Below, one piece after another: positions 30,961-41,828 of a DNA stretch of 64,000 bases (positions are counted from its first letter, which is position 1; every line of letters starts with the position of its first letter). Position numbers and translations under genes: made by a program. A model generated the notes under the pieces. That model made no database searches. It was not told the DNA's origin and saw nothing but the letters and a program-made list of their open reading frames with translations. The DNA lies in contig OX328098.1 in assembly GCA_946811185.2 (NCBI GenBank), positions 26,731,084 to 26,795,083 of the forward strand, written 5' to 3'. The DNA is from Hippopus hippopus. Taxonomy: Eukaryota > Mollusca > Bivalvia > Cardiida > Cardiidae.

Positions 30961-31433
30961 GTTGGAAATGTAGGAGATTTGAGATCTTTCGGGAAAGGAT
31001 AACAGGACATTTGGCATTTGGATAAATAGATTGCAATCAATAGTTACTAATTGCATGTATGCATAAATGGCCCATTAATCCATATCTCAGATGCATAAGT
31101 AACAATTCTATGCATGAAAACCTGAGACAGTTACAAAAGTATTATGAATTTATGAATTTGTCCCAAGACACATTTTTACTGTTTTTCAAAATGCTTTGTT
31201 TACTCATGTCTTCATTAATGAGCTACTTTGTCAAACATTGTGTGTTTTACGATCACCTCAAGAGCTTTCCATGTATGAAAATTTAACTTTGGGAATACAA
31301 AGCACAATTCTAGTTTCTTTCTTGGACTAGTGTACTTCAGAATCAGACTGCACAAAACATGCTATCTTATCTTAAATCTATACTATCCAATATTGTGTAC
31401 TATATCATAATCAAAACAGTTTCATATTTGCTT
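30961..31433. other. intron sequence, nothing recognised
   Basis: AT-rich spacer; no repeat family of this window is visible. Confidence 0.4.
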
Positions 31434-31791
31434 TTAACTTTTTACCAAACAATAAAAACCTAAGAAAATTTTCCATATCGAGGACATTTGAAGATGAGAG
31501 ATTAGAGCCTGCTCTGTAATTTGAGTTGTATTTGAAATGTTTTCTATTAGGTCGAGTCCAAAATTTTGTTGTCTGGTAAAAAGTTAAGAGTTAACTCTTT
31601 TCCACATGATAAAATTTTAGATTAGTCCAAATTGAATGCATTAGTAGACAACAAACTTCCTTGGTAGAAAACATTGTGGGAAAAGGAGAAAACACTGGTG
31701 ACCAGCGTTTTCTTTCCTTTTCCCTGAATGTTTTCAAAAGGCTTTCTTTGTCATGGTCATTAAAACTGGGGATCGTGTGCTAAAGCATTAA
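31434..31791. mobile_element. two TTAA-MITEs almost end to end
   Basis: 31434-31587 keeps both ends (TTTTTACCAAACAATAAA; TGTCTGGTAAAAAGTTAA) but lost the hairpin. 31591-31791 starts TTAACTCTTTTCCACATGAT with hairpin AAAACACTGGTGACCAGCGT TTTC and ends CTAAAGCATTAA. Confidence 0.7.
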
Positions 31792-31948
31792 CATTGCAAT
31801 ATATAGGAAATAGCCTATCGCATTTGTATATAAATGGGGCTTACAAATGGTTGTTACTTAATGTGTTACAACATAAAAGGGCTTTTGTGCATGTCCTAAA
31901 TGGGCAGTTTGTCTGTACGATACATGGAAATGGGGTTATTGGTCTCCA

Positions 31949-32268
31949 TTAACCCTTTACTGAACAACGAAATTTGAGACTTGTCCAAATTGAAAGCATT
32001 TGCAAACAACAAATTAGATATTGGATTTGTCTCTAAAAGGGTGGAAAACGTTGGTAAAGGAGAAATTGTTACTTACCAGCATTTCCTCCTTCACCCACAA
32101 TGTTTTCAAAAGGACACTTCCTCAGGGTAACCAGCATTTTCTCCTTTTCCCACAATGTTTTCTACCCTGCTTGAAACAAATTTCAATTTTTGAGTTATGT
32201 TTATTTTGTCGTCTGCAAGTGCTTTCAATTTGGACCAGTCTAAAATTTGTCGTTTGGGAAAGGGTTAA
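31949..32268. mobile_element. chimeric TTAA-MITE with two like ends
   Basis: The left starts TTAACCCTTTACTGAACAAC GAAATTTGAGAC and the right ends TTGTCGTTTGGGAAAGGGTT AA: both are the CGACAAAATTT type of end. A second hairpin arm (GTAACCAGCATTTTCTCCTT) follows the first element's CCTCAGGG. The right portion resembles 25180-25329 closely. Confidence 0.75.
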
Positions 32269-32290
32269 GGTGGTTAACACATGGGATTGT

Positions 32291-32521
32291 GCTAACTCTT
32301 TACCACACAATCCTGTCCTTTAAAAACCCTGAAAGAGAAGGCTTTTGAAAACATTGTGGTGAAAGGAGAAAATGCTGGTTACTAACATGTTCTGCTTTTC
32401 CCACATCGTTTTCTAAGCTTTCATAGACAAATCCTGACATTTAAGTTACACTTGATTTGTCGTCTGCAAATGCTTTCAATTTGGACAAATCTAAGATTGT
32501 GTCATTTGGTAAAGAGTTAAG
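32291..32521 (+). mobile_element. TTAA-MITE, full length
   Basis: CTAACTCTTTACCACACAAT, AAAACCCTGAAAGAGAAGGC, hairpin with mismatches (AAAATGCTGGTTACTAACAT), and GTCATTTGGTAAAGAGTTAA. It ends 76 bp from the talin exon 4 donor. Confidence 0.88.
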
Positions 32522-32596
32522 AATTAGATACCTAATCAGAGGGTAAAACCCACTTCTCAACTGCTTCTTCTTGGTTGCAACACATCCTATACTTAC

Positions 32597-32746
32597 TATC
32601 ATCTTCTGTATGTAGCTTTTTCCTCATCTCTTCTAGTTTTTTCTGGTCTTTTGCGATAGATTTATCCCTCTTCAAGGTCAATGTCTTTTCCTTTTCATCG
32701 TCGGGGAGTTCAAGGACAAGGGAGTATTCTTCATGGTTTGAAATAC
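32597..32746 (-). CDS. tln: talin exon 4 (F1)
   Basis: 150 nt, residues 126-175. It reads ISNHEEYSLVLELPDDEKEK followed by TLTLKRDKSIAKDQKKLEEM and KKLHTEDD, matching the F1 fold and its basic helix-forming loop in other talins. Acceptor caacag at 32747-32749, donor A|gtaagt. The branch-point and pyrimidine-tract region of its 3' splice site overlaps the end of an interspersed repeat (32757-32960). Confidence 0.95.
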
Positions 32747-32756
32747 CTGTTGAAAA

Positions 32757-32960
32757 TATAAAAGCCATGCTCTGTGAAAAAGGGGTTTAATGCATCTACA
32801 AAAAGTATCCACCCATGTCAGCCTGCACAGGCTGACACGTGTTGAAACTTTTTGCCATGGGTAAATTTCCTGTATGTCCAAGGACCATTCTGACTCATGA
32901 TTCAGTTGGTTGTTAGACAAATGGGATTTTATGAATCCATAATTATGTTATGATTTGCAT
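32757..32960. mobile_element. inverted-repeat MITE 'CATGCTCTGTGAAA', empty-site copy 1
   Basis: GCCATGCTCTGTGAAAAAGG, GGTTTAATGCATCTACAAAA and GTCAGCCTGCACAGGCTGAC. Its left end touches the 3' splice site region of talin exon 4; the right end is truncated. Confidence 0.75.
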
Positions 32961-33083
32961 GGTAAAAAGCATCACGGAGATGTATTTGACCCCCTTTTGC
33001 CAAAGCACCCCTCAAATAATATTTTCTACTTCAACAACTATTGAGTGAAAATGAGAATATTTTGATGTAACAGAGGAACCAGC

Positions 33084-34346
33084 AACAAGAGGGCCATGAT
33101 GGCCCTGTTTCGCTCTACTGGCTAATAAGTAAAAACACTGCAAGCCAAACTTTACAATACTTGGCCAATTGGTTTCAAACTAGAAGGCATACAAAATGTT
33201 TTCTATAAAATCCTACAAGAAAGTTATGACTCCAGGGCAAAGCCATTTTTGACCACAAAGCTATAATTACTTGAGTCCTGGTAGAGGTCCACAAGATAAA
33301 GTCCCATACCAAATAATACAGGTCTACAAAGTGGGGTTATAAACAAGAAGATTTTCAAAGTTTCCTCAATAAAAGGCCCTGTAAAAAATGAGACCTCTGA
33401 GACAAGGCTAAATTTAGTAGCCCTAGGTCTTATGGTTAGTAACAAGAAGATTTATAAAGTTTTCACTGTAAAAGCCCATGTAAAACTTGTGACCCCTGGG
33501 GTGGGGCCAAACTTGACCCAAAGGCTAAAATTTGGGCCCTCTTGGTAGAGGCCCACTACATGAAGCTACATGCAAAATTTGGTAGCCCTAGGCCTTATGG
33601 CTAGGTACGAGTAGATTTTTAAAGTTTTCCCGATATAAGTCCATGTAAAACTTGTGACCCCAGGGGCGGGGCCAAATTTGACCCCAGGGCTATAATTTGG
33701 GCACCCTTGGTAGACACCCACTTGATAAAGCTACATGCCAAATTTGGTAGCCCTAAGCCTTATGGCTAGGTACGAGAAGATTTTTAAAGTTTTCCCTATA
33801 TAAGCCCATATAAAACTTGTGACCCCCGGACCGGGGCCAAATTTGACCCCAGGGCTATAATTTGGGCACACTTGGTAGACACCCACTTGATAAAGCTACA
33901 TGCAAAATTTGGTAGCCCTAGGCCTTATGGCAAGGTACCAGAAGCATTTTAAGGATTTCCCTATATAAGCCCATATAAAACTTGTGACCCCCGGGCCGGG
34001 GCCAAATTTGACCCCAGGGCTATGATTTGAAGAAACTTGGTAGAGGTCCACTAGATAAAGCTACATGCCAAATTTGGTAGCCCTAGGCCTTATGGTTTTA
34101 GACAAGAAGATTTTAAAAGATTTTCAATATTTTTCAGTTTTGTTGCCATGGCAACCAGAGTTTTTGAAGGAATCAAATTCTTTAAAGAAATTCTGAAGAG
34201 GACCATGGCAGGATCATTTCTGTGAAGTTTCATCAAAATTGGATGGGTAGTTTCAGAGAAGATGATGTTTGAAATAAAAGTTAATGCACGCACGGCGGAC
34301 ACCTTGCCATGACATAAGCCCGCTGGCCTTTGGCCAGTGGAGCTAA
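33084..34346 (+). mobile_element. pearl/HINE element 'P5', GGCCAGTGGAGCTAA-ended family
   Basis: Starts CAAGAGGGCCATGATGGCCC TGTTTCGCTCTACTGGC. The body repeats units of about 165 bp with GATAAAGCTACATGCCAAAT TTGGTAGCCCTAGGCC and GTGACCCC..GGGGCCAAA. It includes GTTGCCATGGCAACCAGAG near 34140 and ends in the hairpin TGGCCTTTGGCCA followed by GTGGAGCTAA. Copy B begins at the next base or two. Confidence 0.8.
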
Positions 34347-35614
34347 ACAAGAGGGCCAAGATGGCCCTGGATCGCTCACCTGAATTTTTAAGAGGACCAT
34401 AACCAACTTTTTTTAAAGTATTGAAATTTTGGAAACAAAATCAGTATTTTGCCAAGCAATTATAAAAAGGTCACCTGTAAAAATCATTTCAAAATCTGTC
34501 ACCACCCCTACAATCATCACCACAGCCATGTTTTTGACGAATCAGAATTCTGCAAATAAATTTTAGGATAGGCCAAGAGCCCCCCCCCCTTCCACCACGG
34601 CCATGTTTTTCGACGGATCAAAATTTCGTGAACAAGTTTTGAAAAGGGTCACCCAAGGAACATTTCTGTGAAATTATTTCAAAATCTGACCACCAGTTTC
34701 AGAGGAGAAGATTTGTATAGAATTGTTGACACCGCTGGACGCTAAGAGCCCCCCCTTCTACCACGGCCATGTTTTTGGACGAATCAAAATTTCGTGAACA
34801 CTTTCTGAAAAGGGTCACCCAAGGAACATACCTGTGAAATTATTTCAAAATCTGACCTGCAGTTTCAGAGGAGAAGATTTTTAAAGAATTTCTTGGAAAA
34901 TTCCATTTGGTTGCCATGGCAACCAGAGTTTTTGATGAAATCAAATTTTGTGAACAGTTTTTAAAGAGGACCTCCCAAGGAACATTCCAGCCAATTTTGG
35001 TCCAAATTGGCCAAGCGGTGTAGTAGGAGATGTTTAAAGAATTGTTGACACCGCTGGACGCCAAGAGCCCCCCCCACTCCACCATGGCCATGTTTTTCGA
35101 CGGATCAAAATTTCGCGAACAACTTTTGAAAAGGGTCACCCAAGGAACATATCTGTGAAATTATTTCAAAATCTGACCTGCAGTTTCAGAGGAGAAGATT
35201 TTTATAGAACTGTTGACACCAATGGACGCCAAGAGGCCTCCCCCCCTTTCCACCACTTCCATTTTTTCGACGGATCAAAATTTCGCAAACATCTTTTGAA
35301 AAGGGTCACCCAAGGAACATATCTGTGAAATTATTTCAAAATCTGACCAGCGGTTTCAGGAGAAGATTTTTAAAGAATTTCTTGAAAAATTCCATTTGGT
35401 TGCCATGGCAACCAGAGTTTTTGATGAAATCAAATTCTGTGACCAATTTTTAAAGAGGACCTCCCAAGGAACATTCCAGCCATGTTTGGTCCAAATCAGC
35501 CAAGCGGTTTAGGAGGAGAAGATGTTTAAAGAATTGTTGACGCCGCACGACGGACGACAGACACAGCGTGCCCCTAAAACCTCCCGTTGAGCACGTTGTG
35601 CTCAGGTGAGCTAA
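34347..35614 (+). mobile_element. pearl/HINE element 'P2' (in copy B)
   Basis: Same ends and body as the element at 10292-12200 but about 640 bp shorter through fewer internal repeat units. It begins immediately after CTAA, the 3' end of the element at 33084-34346. Confidence 0.78.
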
Positions 35615-37603
35615 AAAGTATTTGAATCAAGCCAAATAATTATATGCGAGGCAAGAATACAAAATTACACTTTCAAAAGATCGGAATGAAAGTCAAAGTG
35701 AATCACCTAACTGCGTCACCTAACAACGGAAATATGGACACAGATGCTACTACTAGCGCTCTATCTGGCAGACGTATCGTCGAGCTAAAACATCTTTTCA
35801 GATGCAGATGCTGTCAGTTTGGTCTAGTCCAAAATTATGTCACTTGGTAAAGACTTGCAGAAAACGAGGAGCTGTACATAACTCTTTCTCCTTTACCAGG
35901 TTATCCCTTACCTTGATGAGTCTGCAGTAGACAACATTAGAAAACATTGATGTCAAAAGGACAAATTGCTGCCATGATTGATTTCTCCTTTTCACGCAAT
36001 GATTTCCGACCCATCAAGGAACTGTGATACATAAATACCAGGTTTTGGTTTAGCATCTGCAAACCCGTCAAATTAAGAAGAGTCCAAAATTAGTCATTTG
36101 GTAATGGGTTAAATGGTAACATCAGGATTACATTTATATGCTATGGGTTGGTTTATTATGAGCAACAAACTTGATTCTTATAAGCATTGTTGTATTGTTG
36201 AAAAATTGAGATAATTTACTTCATATAATGTCTATGTCTTTGACAAACCCTACATTTACTCATTAGTTTGTGCTCCACCCACAAACTTAAAATGTATTTT
36301 CTTAAAAAATAAGGCTGTTGACCTATTTGTTTTAAGCCTGATTCTTTTAGTTTAGTACCTGAATATCATTCATAGAAAAAATAAGAAAAATCTGAATATT
36401 AGAACATTAAAAAAAATTACTGTAAAAGATACTTTTTGTATTTTTTGGTTTTTTATCCAAAATAAAGGTGTTTTAGCCATAATTTAAGGGTTTTTTTTAA
36501 AGATTGATACTCAGTATACTCTAAATTATTTTTTTCATTAAATTTGATGTTTCACCAATACACTGACATAAAATTTGGTTATAATTGTTGTCATTTAAAA
36601 AAATATACATCGACTTAGTTTTCATAGGTGAAATTTCATCCTGAACAGCCGCAATGCAGGGTGTACTAAAAGAAATATTCATAGAATTTCCCCAAAGCTG
36701 GTGACCCCCTTTTTTTATCTCCTATTTTTGTAGATCTGATAATAAACTATCACCAAACAAAGTTTCATGAAATTCTGAATGTTTTCATAAAATGGTGAAA
36801 CTGTAGTGATCATCTTTAAACACAATTACAAATCGCATGCCTAACTTTAAAAAAAAAAAAATGTGTACAACGGAGGTAGTCTCCCTTGTAAGTGGGTACC
36901 AGGCCATGTTCTCAAGTTTAAAGCCGGTTACTACATATTTTCACTGTATATATTTTGCAACTCCCTTGCCTGTTTGAAATATTTCGCTACAATCTTTCTT
37001 TAAGGATTAGGTGCCAGAATCTGCCAAGTGTACAGGAAATTTAGTTATTAATTTCTTTTGAAAATTATGAAGTGCAGTAATTGGTAAAAACACTTTTTGA
37101 CATATAAAAGCTGAAAAATCAAGTCACAAATTGAACATGTAATTTTCGTTTTGCGTACATATGTATGGCATCTACCACAGAAAAATGTCATCACAACAAA
37201 AGCTGTAAAAATGTTTTACAGCATCAAGATGTGAGATACCGGTAGGTAGGTTGACATAAGTGATTCATTCATTTCATATTTTGTTCTATTTTCCTCTAAC
37301 ATGGCATGGCTTTTATCTGATAGAGTTTAAGCTTACAATGAGCTGATCAACCTGCCCTCCTGTGAAATTGAAATAGCTAAATCTATGTGCATCGTCTTCG
37401 ACAATGAGTTTCAATCTGTCTATGCTTCCTTTCTAAAGCAGCACTAATGTACTTCAGACTTTGAGAAAGGAAAGCCAAAAATACTTTAGCAAAGGTCATC
37501 AACTATCAAAAAACATGGCCCTGTTCTGTTTTTTAATCTTGACAGACACTGCCATTATGCCTAAGTCTGACCATGCCCCGGAGACATGATACATCCATAT
37601 AAT
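35615..37603. other. anonymous duplicated DNA (copy B)
   Basis: Counterpart of 12201-14193, with the MITE at 35891-36112. Nothing recognisable apart from that. Small differences include homopolymer length changes near 36490 and 36850. Confidence 0.6.
35891..36112 (+). mobile_element. TTAA-MITE, decayed (counterpart of 12478-12698)
   Basis: Same element at the same place in copy B, with TTAA at 36109-36112. Confidence 0.6.
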
Positions 37604-37678
37604 ATTCCGAGCTATAGTAATATTATTTTTAATGATTCAACAATAAAATATCCATGACTTTGAGACACAAAAAAGCCT

Positions 37679-37898
37679 TTAACTCTTTACCAAACAACAA
37701 TATTTTGTATTTGTCCAAATATAGAGCTATTTGCAGATGACAAACTACAGGTCACTCAAATTACAAGCGTTGTCTGTAATAGGGTAGAAAACGTTGTGGG
37801 AAAAGGAGAAAATCAGCATTTTCTACTTTTCCCACAACGTTTTCAAAAGGCTGTTTATTCAGGGTTGTGAAAACACAGGATTGTGTGATACAGGGTTA
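37679..37898 (-). mobile_element. TTAA-MITE with covarying hairpin (counterpart of 16105-16325)
   Basis: Same element in copy B with the same mirrored CGTTG/CAACG change, TTAA at 37679 and 37895. Confidence 0.85.
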
Positions 37899-37943
37899 AT
37901 ATGGCGGTTCAAATCGCCTGCAACCTACAGTCCAACGTAACAT

Positions 37944-38165
37944 TTAGCACCTAATTTTTCTTTGCACCCCCAATTCAAAACCTAGGGGGTACACTGTACC
38001 CCTAAATATTTCTTAACCCCCAATTCAAAACCTAGGGACTACACTGTACCCCCAAATTTTTCTTTGTACCTCCAATTCAAAACCAAGGGGGTACACTGTA
38101 CCCCCAAATTTTTCTTTGTACCTCCAATTCAAAACCTGGTGGGTGCGCACATGTACCCCCAAATA
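37944..38165. repeat. 60-bp minisatellite, four units (counterpart of 16376-16600)
   Basis: Same unit and same number of units as in copy A, with a few substitutions. Confidence 0.8.
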
Positions 38166-38201
38166 AAACACCCAGTGGGAATGCTGTTCTATTCAATAAT
38201 A

Positions 38202-38375
38202 TTCAACTCTTTACCACACCACAGAAATGTGAAATTGTCCTAATTGAAAGTATTTGCAGACCACTAAAATGAGGCTTAAATAGTGGAATTTGTTTTTGGA
38301 AATGGATAGAAAACATTTTTAAAAGCTTTGTTTCTAAGGGTCGTTAAACCTCGGCATTGTCTGCTAAAGGGTCAA
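38202..38375 (-). mobile_element. TTAA-MITE with hairpin precisely deleted
   Basis: Matches 16629-16856 except that the 55-bp hairpin is gone; the join reads GATAGAAAACATTTTTAAAA. The six bases AACATT border the missing piece on both sides in copy A (16739-16744 and 16794-16799). Confidence 0.85.
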
Positions 38376-38388
38376 AATTGCTAAAATT

Positions 38389-38690
38389 ATGATTTTTGTC
38401 TTCAAAAAGGTAGAAAACGTGGGAAAAGGAGAAATTGCTGCTTACCAGCATTTTCACATTTTTTCACAAAGTTTTCCAGGTTCCCAAGTTTTAACAGTTT
38501 ATTTGAACCTTGAGAAGATTCCTTTAAAATCATTGTTGATAAATGCTAGTAACCAGCAATTTGTCCTGTTCCCATATGTTTCCTACCCAAAAATAAGTTT
38601 CAATTTTTTATTTACATTTACTGTATTGTCTGCAAACACAATTCAATTTGGACAGATCTAAAATTTCGTTACGTGGTAAAGAGATAAAAA
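38389..38690. mobile_element. chimeric TTAA-MITE pair (counterpart of 16870-17170)
   Basis: Same chimera in copy B; the A-run after the right end is shorter than in copy A. Confidence 0.6.
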
Positions 38691-38791
38691 AAAATTGAAC
38701 AAAACAGGAAGTTGTTAAGTATGATTCTTAGAATGGTAACTCTATCCTTTTCTAATAAAAGAATTTAAGCTGTCCTTCTATTCATTAGCGT

Positions 38792-39022
38792 TTAACTCTT
38801 TACCGAACGATCCTGACTTTTTACAACCCTGAGAAAAAAAGCCTTTGAAAACATTGCGGGAAAAGGAGAAAATGCTGGTAACCAGCATTTTCCCCTTTTT
38901 CCACAATGTTTTCTATCTTTCTAGAAAAAAAAAAAATTAATTTTCAAGTCACTTTTATTTTGTCGTCTACAAATGCTTTCAATTTGGACATGTCTAAATT
39001 TTGTCGTTTGGTAAAGAGTTAA
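38792..39022 (+). mobile_element. TTAA-MITE, full length (counterpart of 17280-17506)
   Basis: As in copy A; here ACAACCCTGAG is intact while copy A has ACAACTGAG, a small deletion. Confidence 0.85.
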
Positions 39023-39099
39023 CTGTTTACCACTCCACACAAATGTAGAATCTCCAAACTGATAGTATTTGCAGACGACAAATCAAATAGTTGTCAGTT

Positions 39100-40424
39100 G
39101 TCAAGGACGTATAATAATCACAAAGGGCAGGTAGTGCAACAAACATGTTTACCAAGTCTCAAGTCAATTTGACTTGAGACTTCAAAGTTCCGTTCGGGAC
39201 AAGCAAGAAATACTGTAAAAATGAAGATCAAAGTGGAATTACTCAAAATCTGTGCTAGGCAGAGTTATTGCTCTTGCGCACTGTACTCGGTAATATTGCA
39301 ACAAACATGCATACCAAATTTGAAGTCGTTCTGACTTGAGATGACAAAGTTATATTCCGGACAAGCACTAAATGCTGTAAAAATGATGATCAAAGGGAAA
39401 TAACTCAAAGACAGCACAAGGTCGAGTTATAATTCTTGTGCACTGCACTTCCACATATTGCAACAAATAAGCATACCGTATTTCATGTCATTCCAACTTT
39501 AGATGACAAACTTTTGCTCCGGACAAGCAAGAAATGCTATAAAAATGAAGGTCAAAGGGGAATAACTCAAAATTCGTCCTAGGAAGAGTTGTGGTTCTTG
39601 TGCACTGCACTCCATAATTTTTCAACAATCATGCATACCAAATTTGAAGATGTTCAGGCTTGAGATGACAAAGTTATATTCCGGACAAGCAGAAAATGCC
39701 GTAAAAATGACAATCAAAGGGAAATAATTCGTAGACAGTATGAGGCAGAGTTATAGTTCTTTCACACTGCACTCCGTATTATTGCAACAACTACAAATGC
39801 CAAGTTTCAAGTCAATCGGACTGGAGATGACAAAGTTATGCTCAGGACAAAGAACTATTCTACAGAACTTTCTAATTCAAGGGCAAATAACTCAAGTCGT
39901 TCTGGTCCGATTAGATCCATAATTGAACTAATCCGAGATCTTATGGTCATAAGTATTTTGACAAAGTTTGATGCTGATTGGTTAAAAATTGTAGATGCTA
40001 GAGTGTAAACAAAGTCAAATATAGCAATTTTTCTAATTCAAGGGCAAATAACTCCAGTTGTTCTAGTCCGATTAGACCCATAATCGAACTCATCCGAGAT
40101 CTTATGGTCATATATATTTTGACAAAGTTTGGTGCTGATTGGTTGATATTTGTAGATGCTAGAGTGTAAACAAAGTCAAATATAGCAATTTTTCTAATTC
40201 AAGGGCAAATAACTCCAGTTCTTCTGGTCCAATTAGACCCATAATCGAACTCATCCGAGATCTTATGGTCATATATATTTTGACCAAGTTTGGTGCTGAT
40301 TGGTTAATATTTGTAGATGCTAGAGTGTAAACAACAAAATGTGAACGGACGGACGACAGACGGACGACGGACGGTGAGTGATAACAATAGCTCATCCTGA
40401 GCACTTTGTGCTCAGGTGAGCTAA
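39100..40424 (+). mobile_element. pearl/HINE element 'P8' lacking its 5' end (copy B)
   Basis: Counterpart of 17585-18914: the same two unit types, ACGG tract at about 40346-40375, and end GAGCACTTTGTGCTCAGGTG AGCTAA. It ends exactly where the similarity between copies A and B ends. Confidence 0.8.
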
Positions 40425-41027
40425 AAAGGTCAAACATCAGTATATCTGCACAGGTATAATACTTTATTTCACACCTACAATTTAACATCCAATGAAATCA
40501 CTTTAATACAACCACGTGAGTACAGAATATCTTATTCCATATTGGATGCTGTAGAGTCCAATATGGATTTTTCAGAATGAAGCAAGAGTCCAATATGGAT
40601 TTTTCAAAACGAGGCTAGAGTCCCGAATATCTATTTTTGACCGGAACAGTAGTTTACCGAAGTCCGTTGTCAATAAAGCAATTTCAAAACCCTCTTTGAT
40701 ACGTTTTGATTTTTTTTTATTATTGAAATTGAAATGGCCCTATACTTGTCGTTTAAAGTCAATACGAAAGTGTGAAATAAAGAGGTCATTAAACATGCTT
40801 AGGTACAATAAGAATTCAATTGAATTCGTACACTGCAAAACCAGTCAGTATTTTGGACTCGGCTGTCGCCTCGTCCAAAATATAGACCGGTTTTGCAGTG
40901 TACTCATCCAAAAGAATTCAGTATTGTACCCAAGCATGTTAGATAACCTCATAATATCAAACATCTTATTTAGTCAGTGCTGATTATACTGGTAAGTGAA
41001 AAGTTACTCAAAATTGATATGTGCACC
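40425..41027. other. intron sequence with an imperfect palindrome
   Basis: Between copy B and the next MITE. About 40800-40945 is palindromic: ACATGCTTAGGTACAATAAG AATTCAATTGAATTCGTACA CTGCAAAACC mirrors GGTTTTGCAGTGTACTCATC and TTGTACCCAAGCATGTT. This looks like another foldback element of about 145 bp. Confidence 0.6.
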
Positions 41028-41243
41028 TTAACCCTTTACCAAACAAACCCTGAGAAAAAAGCTATTGAAAACATTGCAGGAAAAGGAGAAAATGCTGGTA
41101 AACAACTTTTTCTCCTTTTCCCTGCAATACTTTCTTCCCTTTCAAAAGACAAATTTGCACATTTCAACCACATTTAGATGGCCATCTGCAAATGCAAATG
41201 CTTTCAATATGACTAAGCCTAAATTTTGTTGTCTGGAAAGAGA
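41028..41243 (+). mobile_element. TTAA-MITE with covarying hairpin
   Basis: TTAACCCTTTACCAAACAAA. The arms read GAAAACATTGCAGGAAAAGG and CCTTTTCCCTGCAAT: the usual TGTGGG became TGCAGG in both arms. Confidence 0.75.
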
Positions 41244-41363
41244 TCTTATTCAATTTGCCAAATCAAAATCATTAAGCAAAATGTCTTTGTGCAATTTCTC
41301 TCTCAGTATGCAAGGACAACACATTGCTTTTGTAAACAATGTGGATGAAGACTGAGGTCTTAC

Positions 41364-41493
41364 CTATTCTTGATGTTATGGTGATGAGATGTTGACTCAC
41401 AGTGTGGGAGTCATCCACTTTCATTTTACGTACAGTTCCATCAAGTGTGCGTACTTGTAAAATTCTCAACTTTGACTTGTATTCCAATAAATC
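41364..41493 (-). CDS. tln: talin exon 3 (F0/F1 junction)
   Basis: 130 nt, residues 83-125, phase 0 in and phase 1 out. It reads DLLEYKSKLRILQVRTLDGT and then VRKMKVDDSHTVSQHLITI, the start of the ubiquitin-like F1 subdomain (vertebrate: LKIRMLDGTVKTIMVDDSKTV). Acceptor ttgcag, donor G|gtaaga. Confidence 0.94.
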
Positions 41494-41599
41494 CTGCAAT
41501 AAACAAAATGAAGAGAAGACTAAATTTGACTGTGACTTCTGCATGTATAGAGTATGAATTCTGGTTAGACTGGAATGAATTACTGATAGTGTGATATTC

Positions 41600-41828
41600 T
41601 CAACACTTTACCACACACTCCCGAGTTTGAATGACCCTAAGAAAGAAGCCATTTGAAAACATTGAGGGAAAAGGAGAAAATGCTGGTAACCAGCATTTTC
41701 TCCTGTTCTCACAGTGTTTTCTACCCTATCAAAGACAAATTCAATCATCTGAGCCAAATACAAATTGTCTGCTGCAAACGCGTCCAATTTGGACAAGTAT
41801 AAATTTTTGTTGTGTGGTAAAGAGTTAA
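41600..41828 (+). mobile_element. TTAA-MITE, full length
   Basis: TCAACACTTTACCACACACT, ATGACCCTAAGAAAGAAGCC, hairpin GAAAATGCTGGTAACCAGCA, and TGTTGTGTGGTAAAGAGTTA A. Confidence 0.88.

Larger units (their letters stand above)
34347..40424 (+). mobile_element. composite pearl/HINE-bounded block, copy B
   Basis: Collinear with 10292-18914 with scattered mismatches. Differences from copy A: fewer internal pearl repeat units (34347-35614 against 10292-12200), no CAGTG-ended insertion (junction at 37603-37606), and a 55-bp loss of a MITE hairpin at about 38310. It follows directly the 3' end of another pearl element and lies in the talin intron between exons 3 and 4. Confidence 0.88.
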
